Source of the DNA: Bacteroidota bacterium
Lineage (GTDB): Bacteria > Bacteroidota > Bacteroidia > Cytophagales > Cyclobacteriaceae
Assembly: GCA_018266055.1 (NCBI GenBank)
Contig: JAFDYT010000011.1
Location: 120,893 to 184,892, forward strand
DNA: 64,000 nucleotides
Reading direction: 5' to 3'
The position numbers were made by a program, and so were the translations under genes. Shown in pieces: positions 35,098 to 44,184 of this stretch. The notes beneath the pieces are model-generated. The model did no database searches. It was not told where the DNA came from and was given only the letters and a program-made list of their open reading frames with translations. Positions within the stretch are counted from its first letter, which is position 1, and the number at the start of each line of letters is the position of its first letter.

Positions 35098-36417
35098 ATG
35101 AATATAAAAAATACTTTGCTTGGTTTGATCATTGCTATCGCCGCATGCGTGGCAGCGTACGTCTATCTTTCGTCTGCCCGTGGTGGTCACGTTCCATTTA
35201 ACCCAACCTTTCGGTTGATTGAAACGGAGAAATTTTATTTCAACTCCTTTGTCGATTGCAATATGGCCGAAGCATGGATTGGCGACACATTTCGAATTTT
35301 TCCCGGCAAATATGGAGAAGACCCGTTGTGGGGATATTCCAACAATCTGAAATATGCCAATGGCAAAAATGCTGACGAAGCCTTTCTTACCAAAGAGGCC
35401 GACTTCACAGAACCTAAGATGCCCGCCAACGTGGCGCCCGGCAAGCCTGGCCTTCATGGTGCTGTTTGGTTTGAAACGATTTACCAGGACACTGCTGATA
35501 CTTCGGGCAAAACACTTTTCGCCGTGTATCACAACGAGAATTATCCAGCTACACTTCCCTACGATTCGTTGAGCGGAGAAGGATACATCGACAAGAACTG
35601 GCCGCAAGGAATCACTGGACCCCAATCACCGGCGGCTGTGTGCCGGATCGGTATAATGAAATCAACCGACGGTGGACTAAGCTGGGACAACAGAGGAATT
35701 TTCATTGAAGACAAGCAGCCGCGCATGATTCTGAAACCCCACAACACTTCCAAAACATTTGCCGGTGGAGTGGGCGATCCGTCGGCAGTAGTAAGTGGTC
35801 AATACCTTTATTTGTTTTACGGTGAGTACGGATACCCCGGCAAATACGAAGAGAAAACGTTTAATCCTGAAACCGAATGGCGTGGGCAGTGCATCAGCAT
35901 TGCACGCATCGCACTAGGCGACCTCGATCATCCGCAAGGAAAAGCCCAGCGTTGGGATGGTCGTTCATTCAATGCAGCTTACGACGGAGTTGGTGCACCA
36001 ATTGATTCATTGCGCATCAATCCAGCAGAGGGTGGCGGACCAGCCTCCTCTCCTACCGGATCATTTCATTGGGGCCCTTCGGTCAGTTGGAATACTCATC
36101 TCAATTGCTGGGTTATGCTGATGGCACGAGCAGAAGGACCTTCGTGGGCTGGTGATAAAATTTATATTTCATTTAATCCCAACAAAGCGCTCGGAGTTGG
36201 CACAAATTCGCAAGCCTGGACAAAACCCAAACTTCTTTTACAGAAAAAAGGATATTTCCTTTGGTATCCATCACTTCAGCCACTGAACACCGCCGAGAAC
36301 ATTGCTAACCGCAACACCTGTCTTCGGCTTGGACAACGCGCCAGGTTATTTGTAAAGAATATTAAACCAGAGAAAAGCGACTATCTTTCCGAATATATTG
36401 TTGAGTTTGAAAAATAA
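35098..36417 (+). CDS. Exported protein with probable beta-propeller fold
   Basis: 439 residues. An N-terminal hydrophobic segment (about 7-25) is a signal anchor or signal peptide. The mature part repeatedly shows propeller-like strands with Gly-Asp and Ser-x-Asp-Gly-Gly-x-Ser-Trp features (MKSTDGGLSWDNRG, GGVGDPSAVVSGQYLYLFYGEYG, SFHWGPSVSWNTHLNCWVMLMARAEG). Such features are seen in sialidase-like or glycosidase-like propellers, but no complete Asp-box set or catalytic triad is obvious. A carbohydrate-related role is therefore a guess. Confidence 0.7.
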   Translation: MNIKNTLLGLIIAIAACVAAYVYLSSARGGHVPFNPTFRLIETEKFYFNSFVDCNMAEAWIGDTFRIFPGKYGEDPLWGYSNNLKYANGKNADEAFLTKEADFTEPKMPANVAPGKPGLHGAVWFETIYQDTADTSGKTLFAVYHNENYPATLPYDSLSGEGYIDKNWPQGITGPQSPAAVCRIGIMKSTDGGLSWDNRGIFIEDKQPRMILKPHNTSKTFAGGVGDPSAVVSGQYLYLFYGEYGYPGKYEEKTFNPETEWRGQCISIARIALGDLDHPQGKAQRWDGRSFNAAYDGVGAPIDSLRINPAEGGGPASSPTGSFHWGPSVSWNTHLNCWVMLMARAEGPSWAGDKIYISFNPNKALGVGTNSQAWTKPKLLLQKKGYFLWYPSLQPLNTAENIANRNTCLRLGQRARLFVKNIKPEKSDYLSEYIVEFEK

Positions 36418-36459
36418 TGAGGTAAGAAAAGTGAAACGGATAAACTAAAAAAAATCAAC

Positions 36460-37182
36460 ATGAAACTAACTGGAAATAAAATTCTCATCACTGGCGGAGC
36501 TACAGGCATTGGTTTCGGGCTAGCCGAGCGGTTCATCGCTGAAAAAAATACCGTGATCATTTGCGGGCGTCGTGAATCCGCTTTGAAAGAAGCCGCGGCT
36601 AAACTTCCAACCGTTATCACGCGTGTGTGTGACCTGTCGTCGGAAGTAGAGCGTGAGAAACTAGTGCAATGGGTTGAGCAACACCATCCTGACACCAATG
36701 TGCTGATCAACAATGCGGGAATTCAGCAATGGATGTCGATCGACGACGCCAACTTTGTCAAACGAGCTAAAGAAGAAATCACAACCAATGTAGAAGCTCC
36801 TATTCATCTGACTACGCTATTCATCCAACTTAAATCACTTACTACAATCATTAATGTTACTTCAGGATTGTCGTTTACACCGCTCACGAAAACTCCGGTA
36901 TACTCGGCCACGAAAGCTTTCTTTCATTCCTTTACTCTTTCGCTGCGGTATCTGCTAGCACCGAAAAATATTGAGGTTATCGAAATGATTCCTCCAGCAC
37001 TGAACACAGACCTTGGAGGAAAAGGACTACATGACCACGCACCTCCGGTAAGTGATTTCATCCAATCAATTTTCGAGCAACTCAAACAAGGCAAAACCGA
37101 ACTTACCTTTGGTTTCAGCGAAGCCATGGCCAAAGCCGGTCCAGACGATCTGCGCGCCGCCTTCAACAGAATGAATCCTTAA
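36460..37182 (+). CDS. Short-chain dehydrogenase/reductase
   Basis: 240 residues. Typical SDR features are all intact, in contrast to the SDR at 28681: GGATGIGFGLAERF (nucleotide loop), NNAGIQQWM, Ser in NVTSGL, and YSATK (YxxxK). It resembles the DltE-type subgroup. Its substrate is unknown. It precedes the DUF3052 gene by 17 bases. Confidence 0.9.
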   Translation: MKLTGNKILITGGATGIGFGLAERFIAEKNTVIICGRRESALKEAAAKLPTVITRVCDLSSEVEREKLVQWVEQHHPDTNVLINNAGIQQWMSIDDANFVKRAKEEITTNVEAPIHLTTLFIQLKSLTTIINVTSGLSFTPLTKTPVYSATKAFFHSFTLSLRYLLAPKNIEVIEMIPPALNTDLGGKGLHDHAPPVSDFIQSIFEQLKQGKTELTFGFSEAMAKAGPDDLRAAFNRMNP

Positions 37183-37199
37183 ACTAAAAAACTGATCCC

Positions 37200-37622
37200 A
37201 TGAGCAGTGCTGGTTATTCAGGAACTCCTCTTGCAAAAAAACTAGGGATAAAGACGAATACTGCGCTGCGTTTCATCAACGCGCCGGACTATTATTTCAA
37301 ACTATTTACAGATTTTCCTCCGAATACTATTACCGTTAAGGATCGGCGAAACAAAGTAGATTTCATCCACTATTTTGAAACTAGCTTTGTTACCCTAAAA
37401 AGTGAAATCCCGGAACTTAAGCGTCAACTGCAACCCAACGGAATGATCTGGGTATCGTGGTATAAGAAATCAGCCAAAAAGCCAACCGACATCACCGAAG
37501 ACTTGATTCGAAGCGTAGCGCTTGAAAACGGACTCGTGGATGTGAAAGTGTGTGCCATAGATGAAATGTGGTCTGGGTTAAAGTTGGTCATTCCTGTAAA
37601 AGATAGAGGCGCTAACGGTTAA
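37200..37622 (+). CDS. DUF3052 family protein
   Basis: 140 residues. The N-terminus (AGYSGTPLAKKLGI, then FINAPDYYFKLFTDFP) and the C-terminal WVSWYKKSAKKPTDITEDLIR are hallmarks of DUF3052. The fold is predicted to be small alpha/beta. The function is not established; members are often near regulatory or tRNA-modification genes. It converges on the LysR gene ten bases away. Confidence 0.87.
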   Translation: MSSAGYSGTPLAKKLGIKTNTALRFINAPDYYFKLFTDFPPNTITVKDRRNKVDFIHYFETSFVTLKSEIPELKRQLQPNGMIWVSWYKKSAKKPTDITEDLIRSVALENGLVDVKVCAIDEMWSGLKLVIPVKDRGANG

Positions 37623-37632
37623 TGCTCTGGCA

Positions 37633-38556
37633 TCAATACTGTTCATGCCAATCGAATACATTTTGTATTATCGATGTCTTTTCTTTTCGCACAAACTCTA
37701 AAAATGCCTTGGCTACCGGAGTGTGTCTTTTTTCTTTCATCCAAATTAATCGCCAAACAGTTTTGATGGGCAACCCCTTGACGGGAACGATCTGCAGGTC
37801 TTTATTATGAAGTTCGTTTTTAATACCGATCAGCGGCATGATTGAGAAGCCCAGGCCCGCGATCAGCGCTTGCTTCACCGCTTCGTTTGACGTCAACTCC
37901 ATTTTCTTAATGACGGGAATATGGTTGCTGTCGATGAAGCGCTCCATCACCTGGCGGGTGCCCGATCCTTTTTCGCGGTAGATTAAGGGAAGCTCTTTAA
38001 AAATTTCTTTGGAATAAGGTCTCTTCTTAAAACGCTGTGCAGAAGAGCCCACCAGATAAAGCTTATTCTGAAAAAGTTCAAGTTTCTCTACCCCCAGATC
38101 ATCAGGAATAACCGACACCAGCGAGAAATCCACTTCATTATTCCGAAGGCTTTGTACCACCTGGGTTTTGTTGGTCACATCCATCAGCAACTCCACCCCA
38201 GGATGTTGCTTTAAAAAGGGAGAAAGAAAATAGGGCATCACATACTTGCCTGTGGAGGCTACTGAAATTTTCAGCCGGCCTGCAAGCTGTCCTTTATGAG
38301 AATGAGTTTTATAGTTAATCGCATACACCTGATTCAAAATATTCTCGGCCAGGGAAGCGATCTCCATTCCAAAATCAGTAATGTAAATTTTTCTGCCGAC
38401 TACTTCGGTCAGCGCGATATCAAATTGATCCTGAAAATTTTTAAGCTGAATAGAAACCGCAGGTTGGGTAAGGTGAAGTTCCTCGGCCGCTTTGGTGATG
38501 CTCTGCGTCTGCGAAATTTTTAAAAAGATCCGCAGTTGATTCAAGGTGTAATTCAT
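37633..38556 (-). CDS. LysR-family regulator of the carbon-uptake cluster
   Basis: 307 residues. The N-terminal winged helix-turn-helix is clear (LRIFLKISQTQSITKAAEELHLTQPAVSIQLKNFQDQFD, about 7-45), followed by a periplasmic-binding-protein-like effector domain (about 90-300, with YREKGSGTRQVMERF). It is divergently encoded from the carbonic anhydrase/bicarbonate transporter genes, the usual layout for a LysR regulator of its neighbours, and resembles the CbbR/CmpR group that controls carbon fixation or bicarbonate uptake. The effector ligand is unknown. Confidence 0.9.
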   Translation of the reverse strand: MNYTLNQLRIFLKISQTQSITKAAEELHLTQPAVSIQLKNFQDQFDIALTEVVGRKIYITDFGMEIASLAENILNQVYAINYKTHSHKGQLAGRLKISVASTGKYVMPYFLSPFLKQHPGVELLMDVTNKTQVVQSLRNNEVDFSLVSVIPDDLGVEKLELFQNKLYLVGSSAQRFKKRPYSKEIFKELPLIYREKGSGTRQVMERFIDSNHIPVIKKMELTSNEAVKQALIAGLGFSIMPLIGIKNELHNKDLQIVPVKGLPIKTVWRLIWMKEKRHTPVAKAFLEFVRKEKTSIIQNVFDWHEQY

Positions 38557-38577
38557 AAATATGGCTAATGCTTTCGA

Positions 38578-38589
38578 TTATAAATATAA
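38578..38589. promoter_or_regulatory. Candidate LysR-type binding palindrome
   Basis: TTATA-AA-TATAA is a short inverted repeat in the 141-base divergent spacer between the LysR gene and the carbonic anhydrase gene. It is AT-rich, so chance is possible; it is listed because LysR sites are usually imperfect dyads in this position. Confidence 0.25.
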
Positions 38590-38697
38590 ATAAAAATTGA
38601 TGGTTTCAAATGCACAATTTTACGGCGCAAAAAAAATTCTCCGGGGAATTAACGCAAACGAGCTGTTTAAAATCTTTAAATCTAAACCATTTGTTCT

Positions 38698-39348
38698 ATG
38701 CATTTAAGTGTAGTAATCGCCTCCTTCGTGTTTCTCTCCTCCCTTCAAGGATTCTGCCAAACGTCCACTTCTCCGGACGAAGCTCTTATCCGGTTAAAAG
38801 AAGGAAATCAGCGCTTTGTCAATGGAAAATCCACCAAACCCAGACAAGACTTCATGCGCATTAAAGAAGTAGCCGCAGGGCAAAAGCCTTTTGCTACGAT
38901 TGTGGGCTGCTCCGACTCGCGTGTGCCGAGCGAAATAATTTTTGATCAGGGATTGGGTGATCTGTTTATCGTGCGCACGGCAGGACAAGTTTCTACCTAT
39001 GCCTCCTGGGGAAGTATAGAATTTGCCGAAGAAATCCTCGGCACCAAACTGATTGTGGTGCTTGGTCATACCAACTGCGGTGCTGTCGGCGCAGCCGTGA
39101 ACCTACCGGAAGTACCGGGCCATATTGTTACGCTGATCAACGCGATCAAACCAGCCGTGGAGAAGGTGAGGAAAAAATCGCCGGATAACTTATTGAACGC
39201 TTCAATTCGTGAAAACATAAACATGCAGGTAGAACAACTGAAAAATCTGGAACCTATTTTGGCAAAACGTGTGAAAGAAAACTCAGTCAAAATAATTGGG
39301 GCGCTGTACGACCTTGAGTCGGGCAAGATCGAATTCTTTGAAAATTAA
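38698..39348 (+). CDS. Exported beta-class carbonic anhydrase
   Basis: 216 residues. An N-terminal signal peptide (about 1-20, ending GFCQ) predicts periplasmic location, unlike most bacterial beta enzymes. Zinc ligands are intact: C71, H124 and C127, with the D73/R75 dyad (CSDSR, and LGHTNCGAVGAA). The enzyme interconverts CO2 and bicarbonate. It is the first gene of a cluster with an SbtA-like transporter and a PII-like protein. In this position it could generate bicarbonate outside the inner membrane for uptake. Confidence 0.93.
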   Translation: MHLSVVIASFVFLSSLQGFCQTSTSPDEALIRLKEGNQRFVNGKSTKPRQDFMRIKEVAAGQKPFATIVGCSDSRVPSEIIFDQGLGDLFIVRTAGQVSTYASWGSIEFAEEILGTKLIVVLGHTNCGAVGAAVNLPEVPGHIVTLINAIKPAVEKVRKKSPDNLLNASIRENINMQVEQLKNLEPILAKRVKENSVKIIGALYDLESGKIEFFEN

Positions 39349-39366
39349 AACCTAGCCTAAACCCAA

Positions 39367-40332
39367 ATGTTCACCAGCATATTATCACCGATGGTGCTCG
39401 CATTTCTGCTGGGCATCATCGCCTCACGAATAAAAAGTGATTTAAAGTTTCCTGACTCGTTGTACCAATCGCTCACCATTTATCTGCTGGTAGCGATTGG
39501 CATGAAGGGCGGCTACAAACTTTCAATAGCCTCCTTTTCGGAAGTGGCCTTCCCCGCCATGGGGGCCATTTCATTGTGTTGCACCATTCCATTATGGACT
39601 TACTTTCTGATGCGGCGAGTGGGAAAATTCGATGTGCCCAACGCTGCGGCTCTTGCTGCTCACTACGGTTCCGTTTCCGCTGTAACGTTTAGTGCGGCCC
39701 TCGCCTTTCACGAAACATTGAAAATTTCCTTTGAAGGCTTTATGCCGAGTATGCTTGCCATCATGGAGATTCCGGCAATATTAATTGGTATTTCGCTGGC
39801 GCGGATTAATGCCACCTCAGGCGAATCGTCACAACAGGTTCCCTTGAAAGAGATTGCACGAGAACTGGTGGCCGGAAAAAGTGGGCTATTACTTCTCGGC
39901 TTTTTGATTATCGGCTTTCTGGCCGGCAAAACCGGATGGGAACAAGTTTCTCCGCTTTTCGATGTTCCATTCAAAGGAGTGCTGACGCTTTTTCTTTTGG
40001 AAGCCGGACTCGTCGCAGGGCGCAAGCTGTCAGACCTTCGGCAAGGTGGACTTTTCCTGATTGGTTTTGGAATAATTTTCCCGATCATTCATGCGGTCAT
40101 CGGAATTTCGCTGGGGCACCTGGCCGGGCTGTCGATTGGGGGAGCTACCATTTTAGGAACACTGGCTGCCAGTGCCTCGTACATCGCCGCTCCTGCGGCC
40201 TGTCGGGTGGCGCTGCCCGAAGCCAATCCGAGTTATTATCTCACGGCCGCACTCACCATTACCTTCCCGTTCAACATCATCATCGGGTTGCCGCTCTATC
40301 ATGAAATTGCGACCTTACTTATTCAACCGTAA
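39367..40332 (+). CDS. sbtA: SbtA-like sodium-dependent bicarbonate transporter
   Basis: 321 residues, a hydrophobic protein with about ten membrane helices. It resembles the SbtA/DUF897 family: two inverted halves, with IYLLVAIGMKGGYKLS and ALAAHYGSVSAVTFSAALAF in the first half and FKGVLTLFLLEAGLVAGRKL and ATILGTLAASASYIAAPAACRVALPEANPSYYL in the second. SbtA takes up bicarbonate using the sodium gradient. Its PII-like partner follows in an operon-like arrangement, starting ten bases after the transporter stop. Confidence 0.9.
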   Translation: MFTSILSPMVLAFLLGIIASRIKSDLKFPDSLYQSLTIYLLVAIGMKGGYKLSIASFSEVAFPAMGAISLCCTIPLWTYFLMRRVGKFDVPNAAALAAHYGSVSAVTFSAALAFHETLKISFEGFMPSMLAIMEIPAILIGISLARINATSGESSQQVPLKEIARELVAGKSGLLLLGFLIIGFLAGKTGWEQVSPLFDVPFKGVLTLFLLEAGLVAGRKLSDLRQGGLFLIGFGIIFPIIHAVIGISLGHLAGLSIGGATILGTLAASASYIAAPAACRVALPEANPSYYLTAALTITFPFNIIIGLPLYHEIATLLIQP

Positions 40333-40342
40333 ATTCTTTAGT

Positions 40343-40639
40343 ATGGACAATTTACAATTGCTCACTATCATCGCAGAAGAAGCGCTTACCACAATGCTTG
40401 AAAAAGAAATCGCGCAGCTCGGAGCAAAAGGATATACCGCTTCGGTAGTTACTGGGAAAGGGCTAAAAGATACACGCAACAATCTGTGGGAAGGCGAGAA
40501 TATTAAAATTGAAACAGTAGTGTCAGAGGATACTTGCAATAAAATATTGGCACACCTGAAGTCAAAATATTTCGAACGGTACGCCATGATCGCGTTCCAC
40601 CATCCGGTAAATGTAGTGAGGTCATCGCACTTTCAATAA
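40343..40639 (+). CDS. sbtB: PII-like SbtB regulatory protein
   Basis: 98 residues from the ATG at 40343. The sequence has the PII ferredoxin-like plan (EALTTMLEKEIAQLGAKGYTASVVTGKG, a T-loop region KDTRNNLWEGENIKIETVV, then a second half ending MIAFHHPVNVVRSSHF). It resembles SbtB, which binds SbtA in cyanobacteria and responds to adenine nucleotides. The redox R-loop (CGPEGC-type) of some SbtB proteins is absent. Its adjacency to the transporter supports a gating role. Confidence 0.82.
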   Translation: MDNLQLLTIIAEEALTTMLEKEIAQLGAKGYTASVVTGKGLKDTRNNLWEGENIKIETVVSEDTCNKILAHLKSKYFERYAMIAFHHPVNVVRSSHFQ

Positions 40640-40648
40640 AATCTATAA

Positions 40649-40672
40649 AACAATCTTACCAGCCAGATTGTT
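40649..40672 (+). terminator. Hairpin after the sbtA-sbtB genes
   Basis: AACAATCT (40649-40656) and AGATTGTT (40665-40672) form an eight-bp stem with an eight-base loop, followed by ATTCTATATT. It separates the carbon-uptake cluster from the ABC exporter operon. Confidence 0.55.
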
Positions 40673-40728
40673 ATTCTATATTAGTACTTTTTATACACCC
40701 AATAAGTTGCTGACTCTTGCGTTAAATT

Positions 40729-42900
40729 ATGGCCATGAATACCGATCAATTACACAGCATTTTGCAGGAGTCAGCCACCTATTTAGACCGGTCTATCAAT
40801 TTATCAGAGATAAAAGGCGACCGGCTTACCCACCGTCATTATGAGGATGCCGAGCTAAACGAATTCATCTGGGATCTTATCGAAATAGCTAACTCGCAAA
40901 ATATTCTCTTTGCCGAGTATGCCTTAAAAAAAGAGACCTTCCTGAAGTTACTTTCGGAAATTAAATACCCGGTTATTTTTTTCAGTCAGGAGAATTCTAT
41001 CACTCCGCAGCTTGTAAAATTTTTAGGAAAGAATAAGTTTGAAATTACTTCCTTCGAATCAGATCCTGGCGCCAAGCAAATCATTTCAGAAAAAGACCTT
41101 GATGATTACCTGACCCGTGCCGTTGGTGATTCGTTCTTCGCCATGGCGTCTTACGATAACCTCGTCAGCGAACCGGCAGAAGAAAATGAAAGCAAGGAGA
41201 TATCTCCCCTTTCAAGATTGTTGCGCCTGCTTAAAGGTGAAAAGCGCGATATCCTTTACATCCTCTTTTACGCCGTCATCGCGGGTTCAATCAGTTTGAT
41301 TTTGCCGTTAGGGATTCAGACCACGGTTGAAATGGTTTCGGGTGGAGTGTTTTTCAGTTCGATTTACATTATGATCGGACTTATTATTGCCGGTGTAATT
41401 GTAGCCGGAGGCTTGCAGATTGTGCAGCTTAGCATGGTTGAGTTTTTACAGCAACGCATTTTCACCAAAGCTTCTTACGAATTCGCCTTTCGGCTACCAC
41501 GTCTTAAAACCGAAAACCTCCACGGCCATTATCCGCCGGAATTGGTAAACCGTTTTTTTGATATTCTTACCATTCAGAAAAGTCTGCCCAAACTACTGAT
41601 CGACTTATCTTCCGCTTCGCTTCAGATTTTCTTTGGGCTTGCTTTGATATCGCTTTACCATCCCTTTTTCATGTTCTTCGGCTTAACGCTGATGCTGGTG
41701 CTGTTCTTTATTTTCTTCTTTACAGGATCCAAAGGATTATCTACTTCCATCAACGAGTCGAAGTACAAATACAAAGTAGTGTATTGGCTTCAGGAATTGG
41801 GTCGAACTATCAACTCTTTTAAAGTAGCGGGCAAATCCTTTCTTCCCATCCGGAAGACCGACAGCCTGGTCAATAATTATTTAAAATACCGCAAAGGTCA
41901 TTTCAATATTCTGATCACGCAATTCTGGTACATCGTATTGTTTAAGGCCGCCATTACAGCCGCGCTGCTGATCATGGGTACTATTTTGGTAGTGGAACGG
42001 CAAATTACATTGGGCCAATTCGTAGCCAGCGAAGTAATCATCATTCTTATTCTGAATTCGGTAGAGAAAATCATCGCCTACATGGACGTGGTGTATGATC
42101 TGCTCACGGCAGTTGACAAAGTAGGTCATGTGACTGACATGCCTCTTGAGAAATCGGGCGGCATCGATTTACCGCATGCCACTGCGCGCCTGCCTATCTC
42201 GATCGCCATCAAAGACCTGAAGTACAAATATCCCGACGAGGAAAAGTACAGCCTCAATGGAATCACGATGACCGTCGCAGCCGGTGAACGAATTTGTATT
42301 TCCGGAGAAGGTGGTTCTGGCAAAAGTACATTAGGAAACGTAATCGCCGGACTCTACCATAACTACGAAGGGGTAGTTTCATTTAATGGGCTTTCTTTAC
42401 GCGATCTTGATGTGACAAACCTGCGCGACAAAATCGCCAAAAACATTTCTCCGGAAGATCTTTTCGAAGGCACCTTACTGGAAAATATTACCGTTGGAAA
42501 ATTAGGAACTACCACCGACGATGCGCTGGCAGCGATTGAACAAGCGGGGCTTAAAGATTGGGTTGATGCTTTGCCAGAAGGGCTTTCCACACGAATCCAA
42601 AGTCGGGGGCTCGGGCTAAGCGCTATCACCATTCAGAAACTAATTTTATGCCGTTGTCTGGCCGAGCGCCCTACCCTACTGGTGCTCAAAGATCTTTTCT
42701 ATGGATTACAAAAGAAGGACAAGCTTGGCATGATCAGCACGGTGATTCAGGAAAATAATCCTTGGACGCTGGTGGCTGTTTCCAACGATCCGATGATTAT
42801 GTCAGCTTGCGATCGGGTTATCCTTTTGCAGGAAGGACGAATTGTAGCCAATGGACCCTTCGAGCAATTGCTTCAGTCAAACCAATTAACGCACTTCTGA
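40729..42900 (+). CDS. ABC exporter with degenerate ATPase domain
   Basis: 723 residues. N-terminal domain (about 1-165) is unrecognised but its placement recalls an inactive C39-like domain (CLD) of type 1 secretion transporters. A six-helix membrane domain follows at about 175-465. The nucleotide-binding domain (about 490-723) keeps Walker A (GEGGSGKST, 526-534), but the Q-loop Gln is Ser574, the LSGGQ signature reads LSAIT (630-634), Walker B is LLVLKD (Lys654/Asp655 in place of Asp-Glu) and the H-loop His is Asn686. It therefore may not hydrolyse ATP by the usual mechanism. HlyD-like and TolC-like genes follow at one to two base spacing. Confidence 0.88.
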   Translation: MAMNTDQLHSILQESATYLDRSINLSEIKGDRLTHRHYEDAELNEFIWDLIEIANSQNILFAEYALKKETFLKLLSEIKYPVIFFSQENSITPQLVKFLGKNKFEITSFESDPGAKQIISEKDLDDYLTRAVGDSFFAMASYDNLVSEPAEENESKEISPLSRLLRLLKGEKRDILYILFYAVIAGSISLILPLGIQTTVEMVSGGVFFSSIYIMIGLIIAGVIVAGGLQIVQLSMVEFLQQRIFTKASYEFAFRLPRLKTENLHGHYPPELVNRFFDILTIQKSLPKLLIDLSSASLQIFFGLALISLYHPFFMFFGLTLMLVLFFIFFFTGSKGLSTSINESKYKYKVVYWLQELGRTINSFKVAGKSFLPIRKTDSLVNNYLKYRKGHFNILITQFWYIVLFKAAITAALLIMGTILVVERQITLGQFVASEVIIILILNSVEKIIAYMDVVYDLLTAVDKVGHVTDMPLEKSGGIDLPHATARLPISIAIKDLKYKYPDEEKYSLNGITMTVAAGERICISGEGGSGKSTLGNVIAGLYHNYEGVVSFNGLSLRDLDVTNLRDKIAKNISPEDLFEGTLLENITVGKLGTTTDDALAAIEQAGLKDWVDALPEGLSTRIQSRGLGLSAITIQKLILCRCLAERPTLLVLKDLFYGLQKKDKLGMISTVIQENNPWTLVAVSNDPMIMSACDRVILLQEGRIVANGPFEQLLQSNQLTHF

Positions 42901-42902
42901 GT

Positions 42903-44183
42903 ATGCTGGGACTATCGAAAAAAAGTGTGGAACACCTGATGCCTACTGATCAGCTTTATTCTTTGCGCGCGCTAAGTACGCCAAAAGCAGGCCGGGTGCT
43001 GGCTCGTTGGTTCCTGGCCATCGGGATTGTATTTCTGATCGTTCTATTTTTGCCGTGGCAACAAAACATCCGGGGAAAAGGAGCGGTGACAACACTCTCG
43101 CCTGCCAACCGACCTCAGGCCGTTGAAACGGCTATCGCTGGACGCATTGCCGAATGGCGCGTGCGCGAAGGCACTCACGTAAACAAAGGAGATACGATTT
43201 TGCGGTTAAGTGAAATCAAAGAAAAATATTTTGATCCTCAAATGCTCGAACGGTTGCAACAACAACTCGACGCCAAAAACAAGAGCAGCCGATCGAAAGA
43301 AGAAAAGACAAAGGCGCTGCAGCGACAAATAACAGCGCTGCAGGAACAGCTCCAAGGAAAATTGGAACAATCTAAAACGAAACTTGAAGCGGAGAAATTC
43401 AAATTTCAGAATGCAGAAAATCTACACGACCGCAATAAAAAATTATACGAATTGGGTAACATTCCACTGACCAAGTTTCAGGAGATTGAATACAAATACC
43501 AAAGCAGTAAAGCAGAATATCTGAACGCACAGATTGAAGTGCAACGCATTCAGGCTGAGTATCTCGACAAAATCAACAAAGCCGAGTCAGAGCTAAACAG
43601 TACGTTCGCTGATTTTTACGAAACACAAGCCGAGGTTTCGAAAATGCAAAACGAAAACGCTAACATGCAAATACGCAACGGGCAGTATCAGGTTATTGCT
43701 CCGCAAAGTGGCATCGTGGTAAAGACATTGAAAGCAGGAATTGGTGAAACCATTAAAGAAGGTGAAGCCATTTGCACGATCATGCCTGAAACGACCGACC
43801 TGGCTGTAGCGCTCTATGTCAAAGCGATGGATGTGCCGCTAATCACCAGAGGTAGAAAAGTAAGAATTCAATTTGACGGATGGCCAGCGTTGCAATTCTC
43901 CGGATGGCCCAGTGTTTCAGTAGGTACATTTGGTGGCGTGGTTGAAGTGATCGACTATGTAAATTCAAAACCAGGCGAATTCAGAATCCTTGTCGTGCCC
44001 GATCAGGCACAGGAAGCCTGGCCAAAACAATTGCGTATGGGCTCTGGAATAAAAGGCTGGGTGATGCTCAACAACGTTCCAGTGTGGTACGAACTGTGGC
44101 GGCAACTCAACGGATTTCCGGCCAGTATTTACGAAGAACCTGAGCACCCCATGGAAGAAGTGAAGAAAGCTAAAGAGAAATAA
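42903..44183 (+). CDS. HlyD-family membrane fusion protein
   Basis: 426 residues from the ATG at 42903. One N-terminal membrane helix (about 40-60) is followed by the periplasmic adaptor part: a lipoyl half (AIAGRIAEWRVREGTHVNKGDTI), a long coiled coil (about 115-255), and the second lipoyl half (YQVIAPQSGIVVKTLKAGIGETIKEGEAI), then a beta-barrel. It links the ABC subunit to the TolC-like channel. The unusually long helical hairpin suits a type 1 secretion-type exporter. Confidence 0.9.
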   Translation: MLGLSKKSVEHLMPTDQLYSLRALSTPKAGRVLARWFLAIGIVFLIVLFLPWQQNIRGKGAVTTLSPANRPQAVETAIAGRIAEWRVREGTHVNKGDTILRLSEIKEKYFDPQMLERLQQQLDAKNKSSRSKEEKTKALQRQITALQEQLQGKLEQSKTKLEAEKFKFQNAENLHDRNKKLYELGNIPLTKFQEIEYKYQSSKAEYLNAQIEVQRIQAEYLDKINKAESELNSTFADFYETQAEVSKMQNENANMQIRNGQYQVIAPQSGIVVKTLKAGIGETIKEGEAICTIMPETTDLAVALYVKAMDVPLITRGRKVRIQFDGWPALQFSGWPSVSVGTFGGVVEVIDYVNSKPGEFRILVVPDQAQEAWPKQLRMGSGIKGWVMLNNVPVWYELWRQLNGFPASIYEEPEHPMEEVKKAKEK

Positions 44184-44184
44184 A

